Below, piece after piece: positions 1-8,716 of a DNA stretch of 64,000 bases (its first letter is position 1; each line of letters starts with the position of its first letter). Source of the stretch: Candidatus Altimarinota bacterium (GTDB taxonomy: Bacteria > Patescibacteriota > Gracilibacteria > UBA4473); NCBI GenBank assembly GCA_020631075.1, contig JAHDHX010000005.1, forward strand, positions 96,612-160,611. The letters run 5' to 3'. A model generated the notes under the pieces. The model ran no database searches. It was not told where the DNA came from and was given only the letters and a program-made list of their open reading frames with translations. The translations under genes and the position numbers were made by a program.

Positions 1-717
1 CACCGCTTTGGGCGCATACCACGCTTCATACCCCGCCCATTGCAGCCGATACGCCAGATCCACATCCTCTTTATACATAAACATCGTCTCATCAAACGCC
101 TCAGACAGCTGGCGATCATTGCGGTACGCCACATCCCGCAGCGCCGACACTCGGTACAGCACCGCCGCCCCGCTCAGCCCCCAGCGTTGGCACTCCTTCT
201 GGTGCTGGCCCTCGTCCATCTCCCCCTGGCTGATGTCCGTCACCCGCTGCGCGTGGTCTATCTGCAACCCCACAGTATCGATATAATTCGTCTGACGGTC
301 AACCCCTGCCTCAGGTCGGAAGTCCCACCGCTTCAGCTTCCCACTCACCGCACTGGCTTGTGGGTGGCGCTCAGCCACTTCCACCAGCTCACGGATGAAG
401 GTCCGCTCCAGTACAATATCCACATTCAGGCACAGGTAATACGGCCCAGCCGTCGACTCACGCAGCAGACGGTTGTGCCCCTTACTAAACCCTAGATTGT
501 CAACACTCGGTACCACCGACACACTCGGGTAATGCTCACGGAGAAAGTGCACCGTCTGGTCATGCGAAGCATTATCAAGGATCACAATCCGCACCGCAGG
601 GTAATCTTGAGCCAGAAGGGAATCCAAACAGCGACGCAGATACCGCTCAGAGTTATAAGTCAAGATGCCGACCGTCACGAGGGGGGCAGTGGTGGTGGGC
701 GTCTGCGACAGGGTCAT
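1..717 (-). CDS. GT2 family glycosyltransferase, 3' end cut by window edge
   Basis: The minus strand is open from an ATG at 717 to base 1 (239 codons, no stop), so the C-terminus lies outside the window. It is a GT-A fold family 2 glycosyltransferase: an N-terminal VGILTYNSE strand at about 16-24, the DNASHD segment at 48-53, a DXD-like NVD at 98-100 for the metal/nucleotide-sugar, and a C-terminal EDVDLAYRL motif at 217-225 resembling rhamnosyltransferase-like enzymes (family knowledge). It probably adds a sugar to a surface polysaccharide in the cytoplasm or at the inner face of the membrane; donor and acceptor cannot be told. No Shine-Dalgarno sequence is visible before the ATG. The gene diverges from the lipoprotein gene at 1008. 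Confidence 0.9.
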   Translation of the reverse strand, partial: MTLSQTPTTTAPLVTVGILTYNSERYLRRCLDSLLAQDYPAVRIVILDNASHDQTVHFLREHYPSVSVVPSVDNLGFSKGHNRLLRESTAGPYYLCLNVDIVLERTFIRELVEVAERHPQASAVSGKLKRWDFRPEAGVDRQTNYIDTVGLQIDHAQRVTDISQGEMDEGQHQKECQRWGLSGAAVLYRVSALRDVAYRNDRQLSEAFDETMFMYKEDVDLAYRLQWAGYEAWYAPKAV

Positions 718-1007
718 AAAGGCGTAGTAAGAATCTCGCTGCTGGCGAATGATGGTGTGTATCCCCCCAACCCCTGTGTGTGTGCGGTGCATGCGCTTTG
801 CTGAGGCCAGTCCACGCCAGTTCCCCCATCCAAATTTCCGTGGCACCATAATGACTGTGACCCGCAGGGCGAGACAATTTTTGTGTTTTTTGTTTTTTTG
901 GTTTCCCGCTACTCACGGTGCGTTGCTATCATCACCCAATTTGCAATCCTTCCCCGAAAAGATACACACCATCAGATTCAATTTTTCATGAAACCAACAG
1001 CATAGCC
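718..1007. other. Divergent intergenic region
   Basis: This 290-base spacer separates two divergently oriented genes. It contains a T-rich tract around 878-903 and no open frame with family signal. Promoters for both neighbours should lie here, but I could not pick a convincing -35/-10 pair. Confidence 0.4.
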
Positions 1008-1619
1008 ATGCAACTTTCACGCAGTCATTTGCAGAAATTAGGAGGACTATCTCCCAAACCGCGCAACGCCGCCGCTTCCCTTTTGCTGGCTGCCTGCCTC
1101 AGTGGCTGCGTCTCTGACGTCCAGTCAGCCACCGACTCCCCCCAGTCAGCAAAAACCAAATCATTTGAAACAGGCGATTTCACCGTGCAGCAGACCCTTG
1201 ACGGCCTCCAGTTCCAGTTTCAGGCAAAGCTCCTCAAGGTAGTCGGGGACACCATTTTTTTGCGCTCATACCTCCTACCAGGCGAAGCCTTCACCCCACA
1301 GGACGTCTTTACAGGGGTCAAAACCATGCCATGGGACAGCGAAACCATGATCGTCGGCGGCGCGCACCGGCAAGCCCCTAGCCACGCCGTCACCATGGCG
1401 CTGGATGAGTCTCACTCAGGCGGCCAAGTCCGACTCAACCGTGCCCAGGTCGTCATAACCGAAGACACCACCCCCCACACCATTGGGCCAGAAGTCACCG
1501 TGATCGCCACCCCTACAGGGGTGCAGGTGCAGGCACATAGCCCAGCCCAGCACCACTCACAGATCCGCCAAATGTTGTGGGAAGAAATCGAGCAAACACC
1601 CTCCAAGACCTATCTCTGA
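1008..1619 (+). CDS. Putative secreted lipoprotein
   Basis: A 203-residue protein, starting at the ATG at 1008 rather than at an earlier in-frame codon (918) because only this start puts the signal sequence near the N-terminus. Residues about 22-34 form a hydrophobic stretch ending in the lipobox LSGC, so Cys34 should be lipidated and the protein anchored outside the membrane. The remaining ~170 residues are polar, predicted mostly beta, and match no family I recognise. It stands alone between a divergent glycosyltransferase and the convergent trxB. Confidence is high that it is a gene and moderate that it is a lipoprotein; function unknown. Confidence 0.75.
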   Translation: MQLSRSHLQKLGGLSPKPRNAAASLLLAACLSGCVSDVQSATDSPQSAKTKSFETGDFTVQQTLDGLQFQFQAKLLKVVGDTIFLRSYLLPGEAFTPQDVFTGVKTMPWDSETMIVGGAHRQAPSHAVTMALDESHSGGQVRLNRAQVVITEDTTPHTIGPEVTVIATPTGVQVQAHSPAQHHSQIRQMLWEEIEQTPSKTYL

Positions 1620-1667
1620 GTTTCAAGGACGTTTGAACCTAAGATATGACGTAGCACTCCAGCACAA

Positions 1668-2600
1668 TTACCCTTGCGTCAGATAGTGCTCCGCGTCCAT
1701 CGCTGCCATGCACCCCATCCCCGCCGCGGTGATCGCCTGCTGGTAACGGTGGTCCGCCACATCACCACAAACAAACACACTCGGCACGTTGGTGTGCGTG
1801 TGGGCCGTCACGTCTATGTACCCCCGCTCATCGGTGTTGATCACCCCATCCAGAAACTTCGTATTCGGCGTGTGCCCGATAGCCATAAACAGCCCCGCAA
1901 TCTCCAGCGGCGTTTCTTCCGCCGTCGTGCTGTGGCGCAGCGTCACAGACTCCAGTTTGTTTTCACCGTGCAGCTCCACCACGTTTTGCTCCCACAGCAC
2001 TTCTATCTTGTCGTGCTCCAGCACCCGTTTTTGCATGGGTTTGCTGGCACGCATTTCGTCACGTCGCACCACCATGTACACCTTGTCCGCAAACCGCGTC
2101 AAAAAGTGCGCTTCCTCACACGCGCTGTCGCCCCCGCCCACCACCGCGACCGTCTGCCCGCGAAAAAACGCCCCATCACACGTCGCACACGCCGTGTACC
2201 CCTTCCCCCAATATTTCTCTTCCCCTTGGCCGAGGTTCAGCCAGCGGGCCGTGGCCCCCGTGGCAATGATAACCGCCTCCGCCGTATACTCCCCGTCTTC
2301 CGTTTGGAGCTTCAGCAACTTCGGGTCACTGAAATCCACCGACTCAATGTTTTTCATCACCGTCGTCGCCCCAAATTTCTGCGCTTGCGTCCGCATATCC
2401 ATGATCAGCTTCGGCCCCATCACCCCGTCAGGGAACCCAGGAAAGTTCTCCACGTCCGTCGTCCCCATCAGTTGCCCCCCAGGGGCTTTCCCTTCAAATA
2501 TAATCGGCGCCAGCTCCGCCCGAGCCGCATATATCCCCGCCGTCAACCCCGAAGGGCCAGAACCAAGAATCGCGAGACGAGTGTGCACAGTGTCAGCCAT
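1668..2600 (-). CDS. trxB: Thioredoxin reductase (NADPH)
   Basis: 310 residues, the usual TrxB length. Transfers electrons from NADPH through FAD to thioredoxin in the cytoplasm. Visible signatures: FAD-binding GSGPSG at 13-18, the PGGQL segment near 41, the redox-active CATC disulfide near residue 138, the NADPH-binding VGGGDSA motif just after it, and the C-terminal CGDVAD FAD motif. All key residues are present. It is followed 138 bases upstream by the prsW-like gene on the same strand. No thioredoxin gene is seen in this window, so its partner lies elsewhere. Confidence 0.97.
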   Translation of the reverse strand: MADTVHTRLAILGSGPSGLTAGIYAARAELAPIIFEGKAPGGQLMGTTDVENFPGFPDGVMGPKLIMDMRTQAQKFGATTVMKNIESVDFSDPKLLKLQTEDGEYTAEAVIIATGATARWLNLGQGEEKYWGKGYTACATCDGAFFRGQTVAVVGGGDSACEEAHFLTRFADKVYMVVRRDEMRASKPMQKRVLEHDKIEVLWEQNVVELHGENKLESVTLRHSTTAEETPLEIAGLFMAIGHTPNTKFLDGVINTDERGYIDVTAHTHTNVPSVFVCGDVADHRYQQAITAAGMGCMAAMDAEHYLTQG

Positions 2601-2738
2601 GGGTTGAAGAGTGAGGAAGAGACAAAGAGAAAACCTACTAAAGAATCAAAAGAGTCTAAGGAGAATCAGAAAAGAGTGTACGCTGACGCACGAAATATAG
2701 CGAGCAACTCAAGTGGTTCGGTGTGGTCTGGGCTACTG

Positions 2739-3536
2739 TTACGCAGTCGCTTCTTCACGGCTCCGCTCCCCCAGCCACCACAACCCCGCCAGCGTCAGCC
2801 CCATCGTGGGGAAGAGCGCCCCGCTCGCCAGCAGCCAGTTCAGCCCCCAGTGCACCAGCGTGACAAACACCAGCACCTCCACCCACAGCGTGTTGACGGT
2901 TTCCATGGGCGTGGCGTGGCTCTGGCGCAGCAGGCACCGCAACCCACGAGCCAGCAGCACATTGCGCAGCCGATGGTTCAGGTCCAGGCTCGGCACACGG
3001 GCCGATTGCACCAGCCACAGCCGTCGCCGCAGCAGCACACCCCCCAGCGCCAGTCCCACCACCCCCGTCAGCAGCGCATGAATGAGCGAAGACACCCAAA
3101 ACCGCCCCTGCCACACCAGCCAGAAATCATCCCCATACCCCCCCAGTCCATAGGTTTGCGCCAGATAGAGCATATTTTCACCCACCGCAAACCCCAGCCC
3201 CACCACCACCCCATACACCACCCCTTGGCTATGGGTGGTCAGTCGCCCGGCCAGCCCCCGCAGCATCAGCCACGCCGCCGCCGCTTTGGCGCCTTCTTCC
3301 GTGGCCGTGCTCAGCCACCCAACGATTTCGCTTGTCGGCACCAGCAACCACAGGGTTTGCACCGCGATGGCACTCCCCAGCCCCGCGACCAGTGCACTCA
3401 GCAGCCAGTCCAGCGGCTCATTGCGGTCATCCCAACGGTCAAAATACAACGTCCAAAATCCACCCCCCAGTCCCACCAGCGGCACCACACTCTGCCAAAA
3501 AAACGCCTCACTCAGCCAGCTCCAGCCATGGCTCAT
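2739..3536 (-). CDS. PrsW-type intramembrane metalloprotease
   Basis: Multi-pass membrane protein of 265 residues from the ATG at 3536 (an upstream in-frame start at 3587 would add 17 residues without hydrophobic character). It carries the PrsW signatures: EEGAK in one helix, a GFAVGEN motif in the next, a later helix beginning with His (SSLIHALLTG), and HWGLN near the C-terminus, which together form the presumed zinc site of the PrsW/CPBP-like glutamic/metallo-protease group. Bacillus PrsW cleaves an anti-sigma factor; the substrate here is unknown. Its ATG overlaps the TGA of a small upstream ORF (ATGA), suggesting translational coupling. The protein is rich in Trp, Gly and Val, reflecting the G-rich coding strand. 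Confidence 0.85.
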   Translation of the reverse strand: MSHGWSWLSEAFFWQSVVPLVGLGGGFWTLYFDRWDDRNEPLDWLLSALVAGLGSAIAVQTLWLLVPTSEIVGWLSTATEEGAKAAAAWLMLRGLAGRLTTHSQGVVYGVVVGLGFAVGENMLYLAQTYGLGGYGDDFWLVWQGRFWVSSLIHALLTGVVGLALGGVLLRRRLWLVQSARVPSLDLNHRLRNVLLARGLRCLLRQSHATPMETVNTLWVEVLVFVTLVHWGLNWLLASGALFPTMGLTLAGLWWLGERSREEATA

Positions 3537-3700
3537 ACTAGGTGAGTCTGAAGAGATGCATCCCCCATCGTCGTATGCACTAAGCACTGCACCGTCCCCG
3601 CCACGGTCTGCGTCGGGTCACTGGCAAAGATCTCATGCGCCGCAGGGGGCAACCACTTGATCGGTAAATCTTCCGCAACCGCTCGCAGCTCCGCAGGCAT
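3533..3700 (-). CDS. Small hypothetical protein coupled to prsW
   Basis: A 55-residue frame running from ATG 3700 to a TGA that overlaps the prsW start codon in an ATGA arrangement, the same overlap used by most operon pairs in this window. The product starts MPAELRAVAEDLP, is soluble in character, and belongs to no family I know. A consensus TATAAT on the minus strand at 3736-3741 lies about 36 bases upstream of the start. The overlap and promoter support a real gene; its short length and lack of recognisable homology argue for caution. It could instead be a translated leader. Confidence 0.45.
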   Translation of the reverse strand: MPAELRAVAEDLPIKWLPPAAHEIFASDPTQTVAGTVQCLVHTTMGDASLQTHLV

Positions 3701-3735
3701 GGGCACAGGGGGTAAGGTAATACAAAAATCTGCGT

Positions 3736-3741
3736 ATTATA
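3736..3741 (-). promoter_or_regulatory. Perfect -10 box for the small ORF/prsW transcript
   Basis: TATAAT on the minus strand, 36 bases upstream of the ATG at 3700. No good -35 hexamer is found at 16-18 bases further upstream, so the promoter assignment rests on the -10 box and position only. Confidence 0.45.
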
Positions 3742-3861
3742 CCGCTTTTCCACCCAGAATGCACTGAGAGAGCCTTGCCCTCCCCCCGCAGTGATCGTAT
3801 TGTCTGACTCGTTTTGGGTTGCCGCGCCCTTCCCCCCCTTTTTTCCGTCTCTCTCTTGCGT

Positions 3862-4413
3862 ATGATCCGCAAACTCATCATCGGCGCCGACCAGTCAGTC
3901 CTCCGCACGCCCGCCGCCCGCGTGACCGACTTCGGCCAACCCCTGCAAGACTTAGTCAGAGACTTGCATGACACCATGCTCGCCCCGCAGGCTGGCAACG
4001 TCACGGGCATCGGCCTCGCCGCCCCCCAGATCGGCATCGCTCAGCAAGTCATGCTCGTCACCCTCAATGTCGGCCACCGCCGCAAGGAGCGAAAAATCGT
4101 CACCGCCATCAACCCAGAAATCGTTGCCTACAGCACCGCCACCTGCCGCATGGAGGAAGGCTGCCTCAGCCTCCCCGACCTCTACGACCACGTCGTGCGC
4201 CCCACCTGGGTCAAAGTCCGCTGGCAAAACCCAGCTGGCCACTGGTGCGAACGAAAATTTGACGGCTGGGACGCCCGCATCTGGCAGCATGAGCTCGACC
4301 ACCTCCACGGGCGAATGTTCATCGACTTCCTCGAAGACAAATACACCGACATCGGCGCCCTCCCCGCGCAGGCCGCCCTCGGGCCGGACTTCGCGGGTGC
4401 CAGCCCCGCGTAA
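3862..4413 (+). CDS. def: Peptide deformylase
   Basis: 183 residues from ATG 3862; an in-frame codon at 3814 would add a non-conserved leader. Removes the formyl group from the N-terminal methionine of new proteins. All three deformylase motifs are visible: GIGLAAPQIG near residues 49-58, EEGCLSLP near 98-105 (Cys is a metal ligand), and QHELDHLHG near 139-147, where HELDH supplies two His ligands and the catalytic Glu. It begins the + strand run def, ftsH, gmk, yraN, but the 86-base gap before ftsH contains its own promoter-like sequence, so it may be transcribed apart. Confidence 0.97.
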   Translation: MIRKLIIGADQSVLRTPAARVTDFGQPLQDLVRDLHDTMLAPQAGNVTGIGLAAPQIGIAQQVMLVTLNVGHRRKERKIVTAINPEIVAYSTATCRMEEGCLSLPDLYDHVVRPTWVKVRWQNPAGHWCERKFDGWDARIWQHELDHLHGRMFIDFLEDKYTDIGALPAQAALGPDFAGASPA

Positions 4414-4499
4414 AGGGAACCCCCCTCAACGTGCAAAATTTCTCGGAGCTGCTATACAAGGTGCCGTGACGTTTTGTGAACTCTCGTGAACCCTCCCGC

Positions 4500-6392
4500 A
4501 TGACTCCCCCTTCCTCCAACCAAAAGCCCAAAAATTCCAAAAAGCCGCAAAAATCAAAAAAATCACCGCAGACCACCCGCCCCAACGCCATGACGTTCGT
4601 GCTCGTTGCCTCGCTCATGCTGGCTGTGTTGGCCGTGCTGGGCCAGGGCGAAGGCTTCCTCGACTCCGCCAACACACAGGAAGTCCCCCTCTCGACCCTG
4701 CAGTCGGAGTACTCCGCAGGCAATCTTGCCAGCATCGAGGTCAAAGACACCACCTTGACGGCCGAGGCCATCGACGGCACCAAGTACCGCTCCACAAAGG
4801 AACCCGACGCCAACATCGCCGATTTAGGTTTTAACGACATCCAGCAATCCACCGAGGTCGAGATCATCGACACCACGGGGTCCAAGCTCCTGCTTAATTT
4901 CCTGTTCAGCCTCTTACCCATCTTGCTGATCATTGGCCTGTTTGTGTACTTCACCCGCAGGGCCTCTGGCGGTGCAGGGGGTGAATACGGCCCCTTTGGC
5001 TTCGGCAAGTCACGGGCCAAGGTCTACGAAGCCGACAAACACAAAACCACCTTCGCCGACGTCGCAGGTGCGCAGGAGGCTAAAGAAGAAGTCACCGAAA
5101 TCGTCGACTTCCTCAAGCACCCCAAACGCTACTACGACATGGGGGCCAAGATCCCCCGTGGCATCCTCATGGTCGGCCAACCGGGCACGGGCAAGACACT
5201 CCTCGCGCGGGCCATCGCGGGCGAGGCCTCCGTCCCCTTTTTCTCAGTGTCAGGGTCAGAGTTCGTCGAGATGTTTGTCGGCGTCGGGGCCAGCCGCGTC
5301 CGCGACCTCTTTAAGCAAGCCCAACGCAACGCCCCCGCCATCATTTTTATTGACGAGATCGACGCCATCGGCAAGCAGCGCGGTCAGGGCTCTGGTGGCG
5401 GCCACGACGAACGCGAACAAACCCTCAACCAGATCTTGACCGAGATGGACGGCTTCGACGACCAGTCAGGCGTCATCGTCATCGCCGCGACCAACCGCCC
5501 CGACGTCCTCGACAAAGCCCTCCTCCGCCCAGGGCGGTTCGACCGTCGGGTGCACATTGACATGCCCGACATGGTCGCCCGCCGACAGATCCTCGACGTC
5601 CACGCCAACAACAAAAAATTCACCCCCGACATAAACCTCGACAAGATCGCCTCCAAAACCGTCGGTTTCAGCGGCGCCGACCTTGAGAACGTCCTCAACG
5701 AAGCCGCCATCATGGCCGTGCGCCAGCGAGAGAAAAAAATCAGCCAAGCCCACCTCGAGGACGCCGTCGAAAAAGTCTCCATGGGGCCAGAGCGCCGCTC
5801 CCGCAAGATCACCGACAAAGAACGAGAAATAGTCGCCTACCACGAGGTCGGACACGCCCTGGCAGGGCACTTCGCCGCCGAGTGCGAACCCGTGCACAAG
5901 ATTTCCATCATCTCACGCGGCGGCGCCTTGGGGCTGACATGGTTCTTACCGGAGGAAGACACCTACCTCCGCTCCGAGCAAAAACTCAAAGACGAAATGG
6001 TCTCACTCCACGGCGGCCGCATCGCCGAAGAGCTGATCTTTGGCCAGACCACCACAGGCGCCAGCAACGACCTCGAACGCATCACCAAGATCGCCCGCTC
6101 CATGGTCATGACCTACGGCATGGGGGGGCAAGAGGTCGGGCCAGTGGTTTTCTCCGAAAAATCCCGCTCCTTCGCTGGCATCGAATTCCACGAGAGCGAC
6201 GTCTCCCCAGACACCGCCCGCACCATCGACCTGCAAGTCCGACGCCTCGTGCTGGAGGCCGAAACCCGCTGCCGCGACATCCTCACCCAGCACATGGCCC
6301 TCCTTAAGCAGATCTCCGTCGACCTCCTCGACCGCGAAAACATCTTCCGCGAAGAATTCTTGGCCTACTTCGACTCCCCGACCCCCGCATGA
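4500..6392 (+). CDS. ftsH: ATP-dependent zinc metalloprotease FtsH
   Basis: 630 residues from ATG 4500. Membrane-anchored AAA+ protease that degrades misfolded membrane and regulatory proteins. Order: Lys/Pro-rich cytoplasmic tail, first membrane helix about 26-44, short extracytoplasmic domain, second helix about 125-147, AAA+ domain with Walker A GQPGTGKT near 225-232, Walker B IIFIDEID, and the protease domain with HEVGH at about 448-452 (zinc and catalytic Glu) and the third zinc ligand Asp in a SNDLERIT segment. The C-terminus lacks the long tail seen in some orthologues. Its TGA overlaps the gmk ATG (ATGA), implying coupled translation. Confidence 0.98.
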   Translation: MTPPSSNQKPKNSKKPQKSKKSPQTTRPNAMTFVLVASLMLAVLAVLGQGEGFLDSANTQEVPLSTLQSEYSAGNLASIEVKDTTLTAEAIDGTKYRSTKEPDANIADLGFNDIQQSTEVEIIDTTGSKLLLNFLFSLLPILLIIGLFVYFTRRASGGAGGEYGPFGFGKSRAKVYEADKHKTTFADVAGAQEAKEEVTEIVDFLKHPKRYYDMGAKIPRGILMVGQPGTGKTLLARAIAGEASVPFFSVSGSEFVEMFVGVGASRVRDLFKQAQRNAPAIIFIDEIDAIGKQRGQGSGGGHDEREQTLNQILTEMDGFDDQSGVIVIAATNRPDVLDKALLRPGRFDRRVHIDMPDMVARRQILDVHANNKKFTPDINLDKIASKTVGFSGADLENVLNEAAIMAVRQREKKISQAHLEDAVEKVSMGPERRSRKITDKEREIVAYHEVGHALAGHFAAECEPVHKISIISRGGALGLTWFLPEEDTYLRSEQKLKDEMVSLHGGRIAEELIFGQTTTGASNDLERITKIARSMVMTYGMGGQEVGPVVFSEKSRSFAGIEFHESDVSPDTARTIDLQVRRLVLEAETRCRDILTQHMALLKQISVDLLDRENIFREEFLAYFDSPTPA

Positions 6393-7027
6393 CCACCGAC
6401 CCCACCACTGCCACGCGTCCCCAGACCGACAGCGCACTAGGCAAGATCATCTTCATCTCAGGACCCTCAGGGGTGGGGAAGGGCACCCTCATCGACGCCC
6501 TGCGTCAGCGCCACCCCGACTGGGTCTTCCCCCCCAGTTGCACCACTCGGCCCCCCCGCCCGGGCGAGGTCGACGGCGAAACCTATTTTTTCATCACCCA
6601 GGCCGAGTTCGACGAAAGGATCGCCGCAGGCCAGTTTCTTGAGTACGCCGAAGTACACGGCGGCAACCGCTACGGCACCCTGCACGAGCTCCTCGTCACT
6701 GAAGGCGTCGAAGCAGGCAAAACCGTCATCCGCGAGTTTGATGTGCAAGGCTACCTACAGGCCAAAGAGCGCCTCCCGCGGGCGTACTACGCGTCCATCT
6801 TTCTCGCCCCGGGTGAGCCCCCCGCCACCTTGGCCGAGCGCATTCGCGCTCGCGCCCCCATCACCGAAGCCGAACTCGCCAAGCGACTCGAATCCATGCA
6901 GCAGGAGCTCGCCCTCGCTGAGCACTACGACACCGTGCTCAAGAGCTACGACGGCCAGATCGACCGCCTCGTCACCGACGCCGAAACCCTCATCACCCAG
7001 CTCCTCAGCGAGTCACCCAGTCTATGA
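6389..7027 (+). CDS. gmk: Guanylate kinase
   Basis: 212 residues, typical length. Phosphorylates GMP to GDP with ATP. The P-loop GPSGVGKGT lies at about 23-31; the GMP-binding region with TTRPPRPGE and GETYFF follows, and a lid with the RIRAR segment is near 150. Its start overlaps the ftsH stop and its stop overlaps the yraN start, both as ATGA, so the three genes form one translationally coupled unit. Nothing is missing from the family pattern. Confidence 0.96.
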   Translation: MTTDPTTATRPQTDSALGKIIFISGPSGVGKGTLIDALRQRHPDWVFPPSCTTRPPRPGEVDGETYFFITQAEFDERIAAGQFLEYAEVHGGNRYGTLHELLVTEGVEAGKTVIREFDVQGYLQAKERLPRAYYASIFLAPGEPPATLAERIRARAPITEAELAKRLESMQQELALAEHYDTVLKSYDGQIDRLVTDAETLITQLLSESPSL

Positions 7028-7428
7028 CCCCCACCCCCCAGCGGCAGCGGGGCGACGCGGGCGAAGACCGCGCCCTGGCCCACCTGCAACACTTGGGGCA
7101 CCAGCTCGTCACGCGCAACTTCCACGCCCAAGGTGGCGAAATAGACCTCATCACCTACGACCCCACCACCGCCGAGTACGTCTTCACCGAAGTCAAAGTC
7201 CGCCAGACTGACCACTTCGGCACGGCCGCCCAGGCCCTCACCCCACGCAAGCTCACCCGTATGCACGCCGCCACCGAGCGGTTTTTTGCCAGTCAGGTCT
7301 ACGCCCACTGGCACACCCAGACCCTCCACCAGCCCGTGTCAGACGACTGGCCCTACTATCGGTTCGACCTAGTCGCCATCCAGCAGGGCGAGCTCCAGCA
7401 CTACGTCGGGGTAGGCGGAGAAGAGTAG
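7024..7428 (+). CDS. YraN/UPF0102 family nuclease-fold protein
   Basis: 134 residues with the YraN pattern: GDAGEDRA near the N-terminus, then GGEIDLIT and FTEVKVR, which match the Glu-Asp-X-Glu-Val-Lys core of Holliday-junction-resolvase-like restriction endonuclease folds. The family is widespread and its role is unclear, though a DNA-processing function is often suggested. It is coupled to gmk by an ATGA overlap. The next gene is convergent, 31 bases away, with a small GAGTG/CACTC hairpin at 7434-7448 between them. Confidence 0.9.
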   Translation: MTPTPQRQRGDAGEDRALAHLQHLGHQLVTRNFHAQGGEIDLITYDPTTAEYVFTEVKVRQTDHFGTAAQALTPRKLTRMHAATERFFASQVYAHWHTQTLHQPVSDDWPYYRFDLVAIQQGELQHYVGVGGEE

Positions 7429-7459
7429 TACTGGAGTGTGAAGCACTCTCTCCTTCACT

Positions 7460-8716
7460 TTACTCTCGCCATGCCCACACGGCCGCCATCCCCACCAGCC
7501 CCGCCCCCACCAGCATGGGCACAGTCGCGTCCCCCCCACTGGCCAGCACCCCACCGGCAAAGGACGGCACCGCTATCCCGAGCGCCTGCAAGCCGTTGTG
7601 CACCCCCAGCACCTCGCCCTGGGCCGCGTCAGGGGCCGACCGACTCAGCAACCCAGGCAGGTTCGACGCCGCCAGTCCCACCCCCACCGCAAAGAATCCC
7701 GTCAGCACCCCCACCGCCCACAGCGACGGCATCCACAGGTGCACCACTATCCCCACCGCCACTAGCGGCAGGGTCAGGCGCAGCACAGGTCGCTCCGCAT
7801 AGTGCCGCGCCACGAGGTACGTCAGCACCCCCTGCGAAAAGAAAATACACACCCCCACCCACCCAAAAAACAGACCGATTTGGGTCTGCGTCGCCCCAAA
7901 CTGTTCGATAAGCCACACCCCAAAAAAAGTCGTAAAAAAAGCAAACCCAGCCTGCCACAGCAGATCCAGTTGATACACCCTCCGCAGCGGGCTCCGCGTC
8001 AGCGCCCGCCCCGTCAGGCGAAAGCTCGTCCACACACTCGGCAGGGCCCTCGGGGGCTTGTTTTTGCGTGGCGGCCGCGTTTCGGGCAGGGCCAGCCACA
8101 CCCCTGTCAGTGTCAGCAGCGTCACCCCCGCCCCAAACACAAACGGCGTCTCCGCCGAAAAAAACGGCGACAGCGAAGCGTCAGACAAGAGCCCCCCCAG
8201 CGGCGGCCCCAGCACAAACCCCGCCCCCACCGCCGCCCCCAGCACCCCAAAGACCGTCGTCCGTTGTTCAGGCCGCGTCAGGTCAGACAACACCGACTGA
8301 CTCACCCCGACATTCCCACTCGTCAGCCCGTCAAACGCCCGCGCCAGAAACATCACCCCCACCCACCCTTGCCGCAGCGCCACCGCAAAGGTCAAAAACC
8401 CCACCACCGTCCCCAGCAGCGACCACAGCAGTACTGGCCGCCGCCCCACACGGTCAGACAACGCCCCCAGCACAGGCGCCGCCATAAACTGACACAACGG
8501 AAACACCCCCAGCAAAGCCCCAAAGAGCAGGTAGCGCAGCTGCGCAGGGAAGTCAGGCGGCAAGACATACAGCGGACTACTCACATCCGTGAAATACACG
8601 GGCAGTAGCGGGATCAGCAACCCCACCCCGAGCATATTCACAAAGACCGTCAGCAGCACCACCACGGTGGCCCGCGGGGGTAGAGTAGCCGAAGCGGGTG
8701 ACAGCCCTGATGTCAC
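7460..8716 (-). CDS. MFS transporter, DHA1-like drug exporter
   Basis: 418 residues with about twelve hydrophobic helices. The cytoplasmic loop between helices 2 and 3 carries the major facilitator motif A, GALSDRVGRRPVLL, and a helix 5 segment GAGFVLGPPLGG matches the antiporter motif C of drug:H+ exporters such as TetA-like proteins. A loop of basic residues in the middle separates the two six-helix halves. Substrate unknown. Its ATG overlaps the hflX stop (8713-8716), so it is co-translated with hflX. Alternative assignment: a metabolite exporter of the same family. Confidence 0.88.
   Translation of the reverse strand: MTSGLSPASATLPPRATVVVLLTVFVNMLGVGLLIPLLPVYFTDVSSPLYVLPPDFPAQLRYLLFGALLGVFPLCQFMAAPVLGALSDRVGRRPVLLWSLLGTVVGFLTFAVALRQGWVGVMFLARAFDGLTSGNVGVSQSVLSDLTRPEQRTTVFGVLGAAVGAGFVLGPPLGGLLSDASLSPFFSAETPFVFGAGVTLLTLTGVWLALPETRPPRKNKPPRALPSVWTSFRLTGRALTRSPLRRVYQLDLLWQAGFAFFTTFFGVWLIEQFGATQTQIGLFFGWVGVCIFFSQGVLTYLVARHYAERPVLRLTLPLVAVGIVVHLWMPSLWAVGVLTGFFAVGVGLAASNLPGLLSRSAPDAAQGEVLGVHNGLQALGIAVPSFAGGVLASGGDATVPMLVGAGLVGMAAVWAWRE

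Noticed and set aside
1674..3545. A 623-codon open frame on the + strand
   Set aside because: It lies antisense to trxB and the prsW-like gene, both with clear family motifs; its Arg/His/Pro-rich product is a by-product of the C-rich strand.
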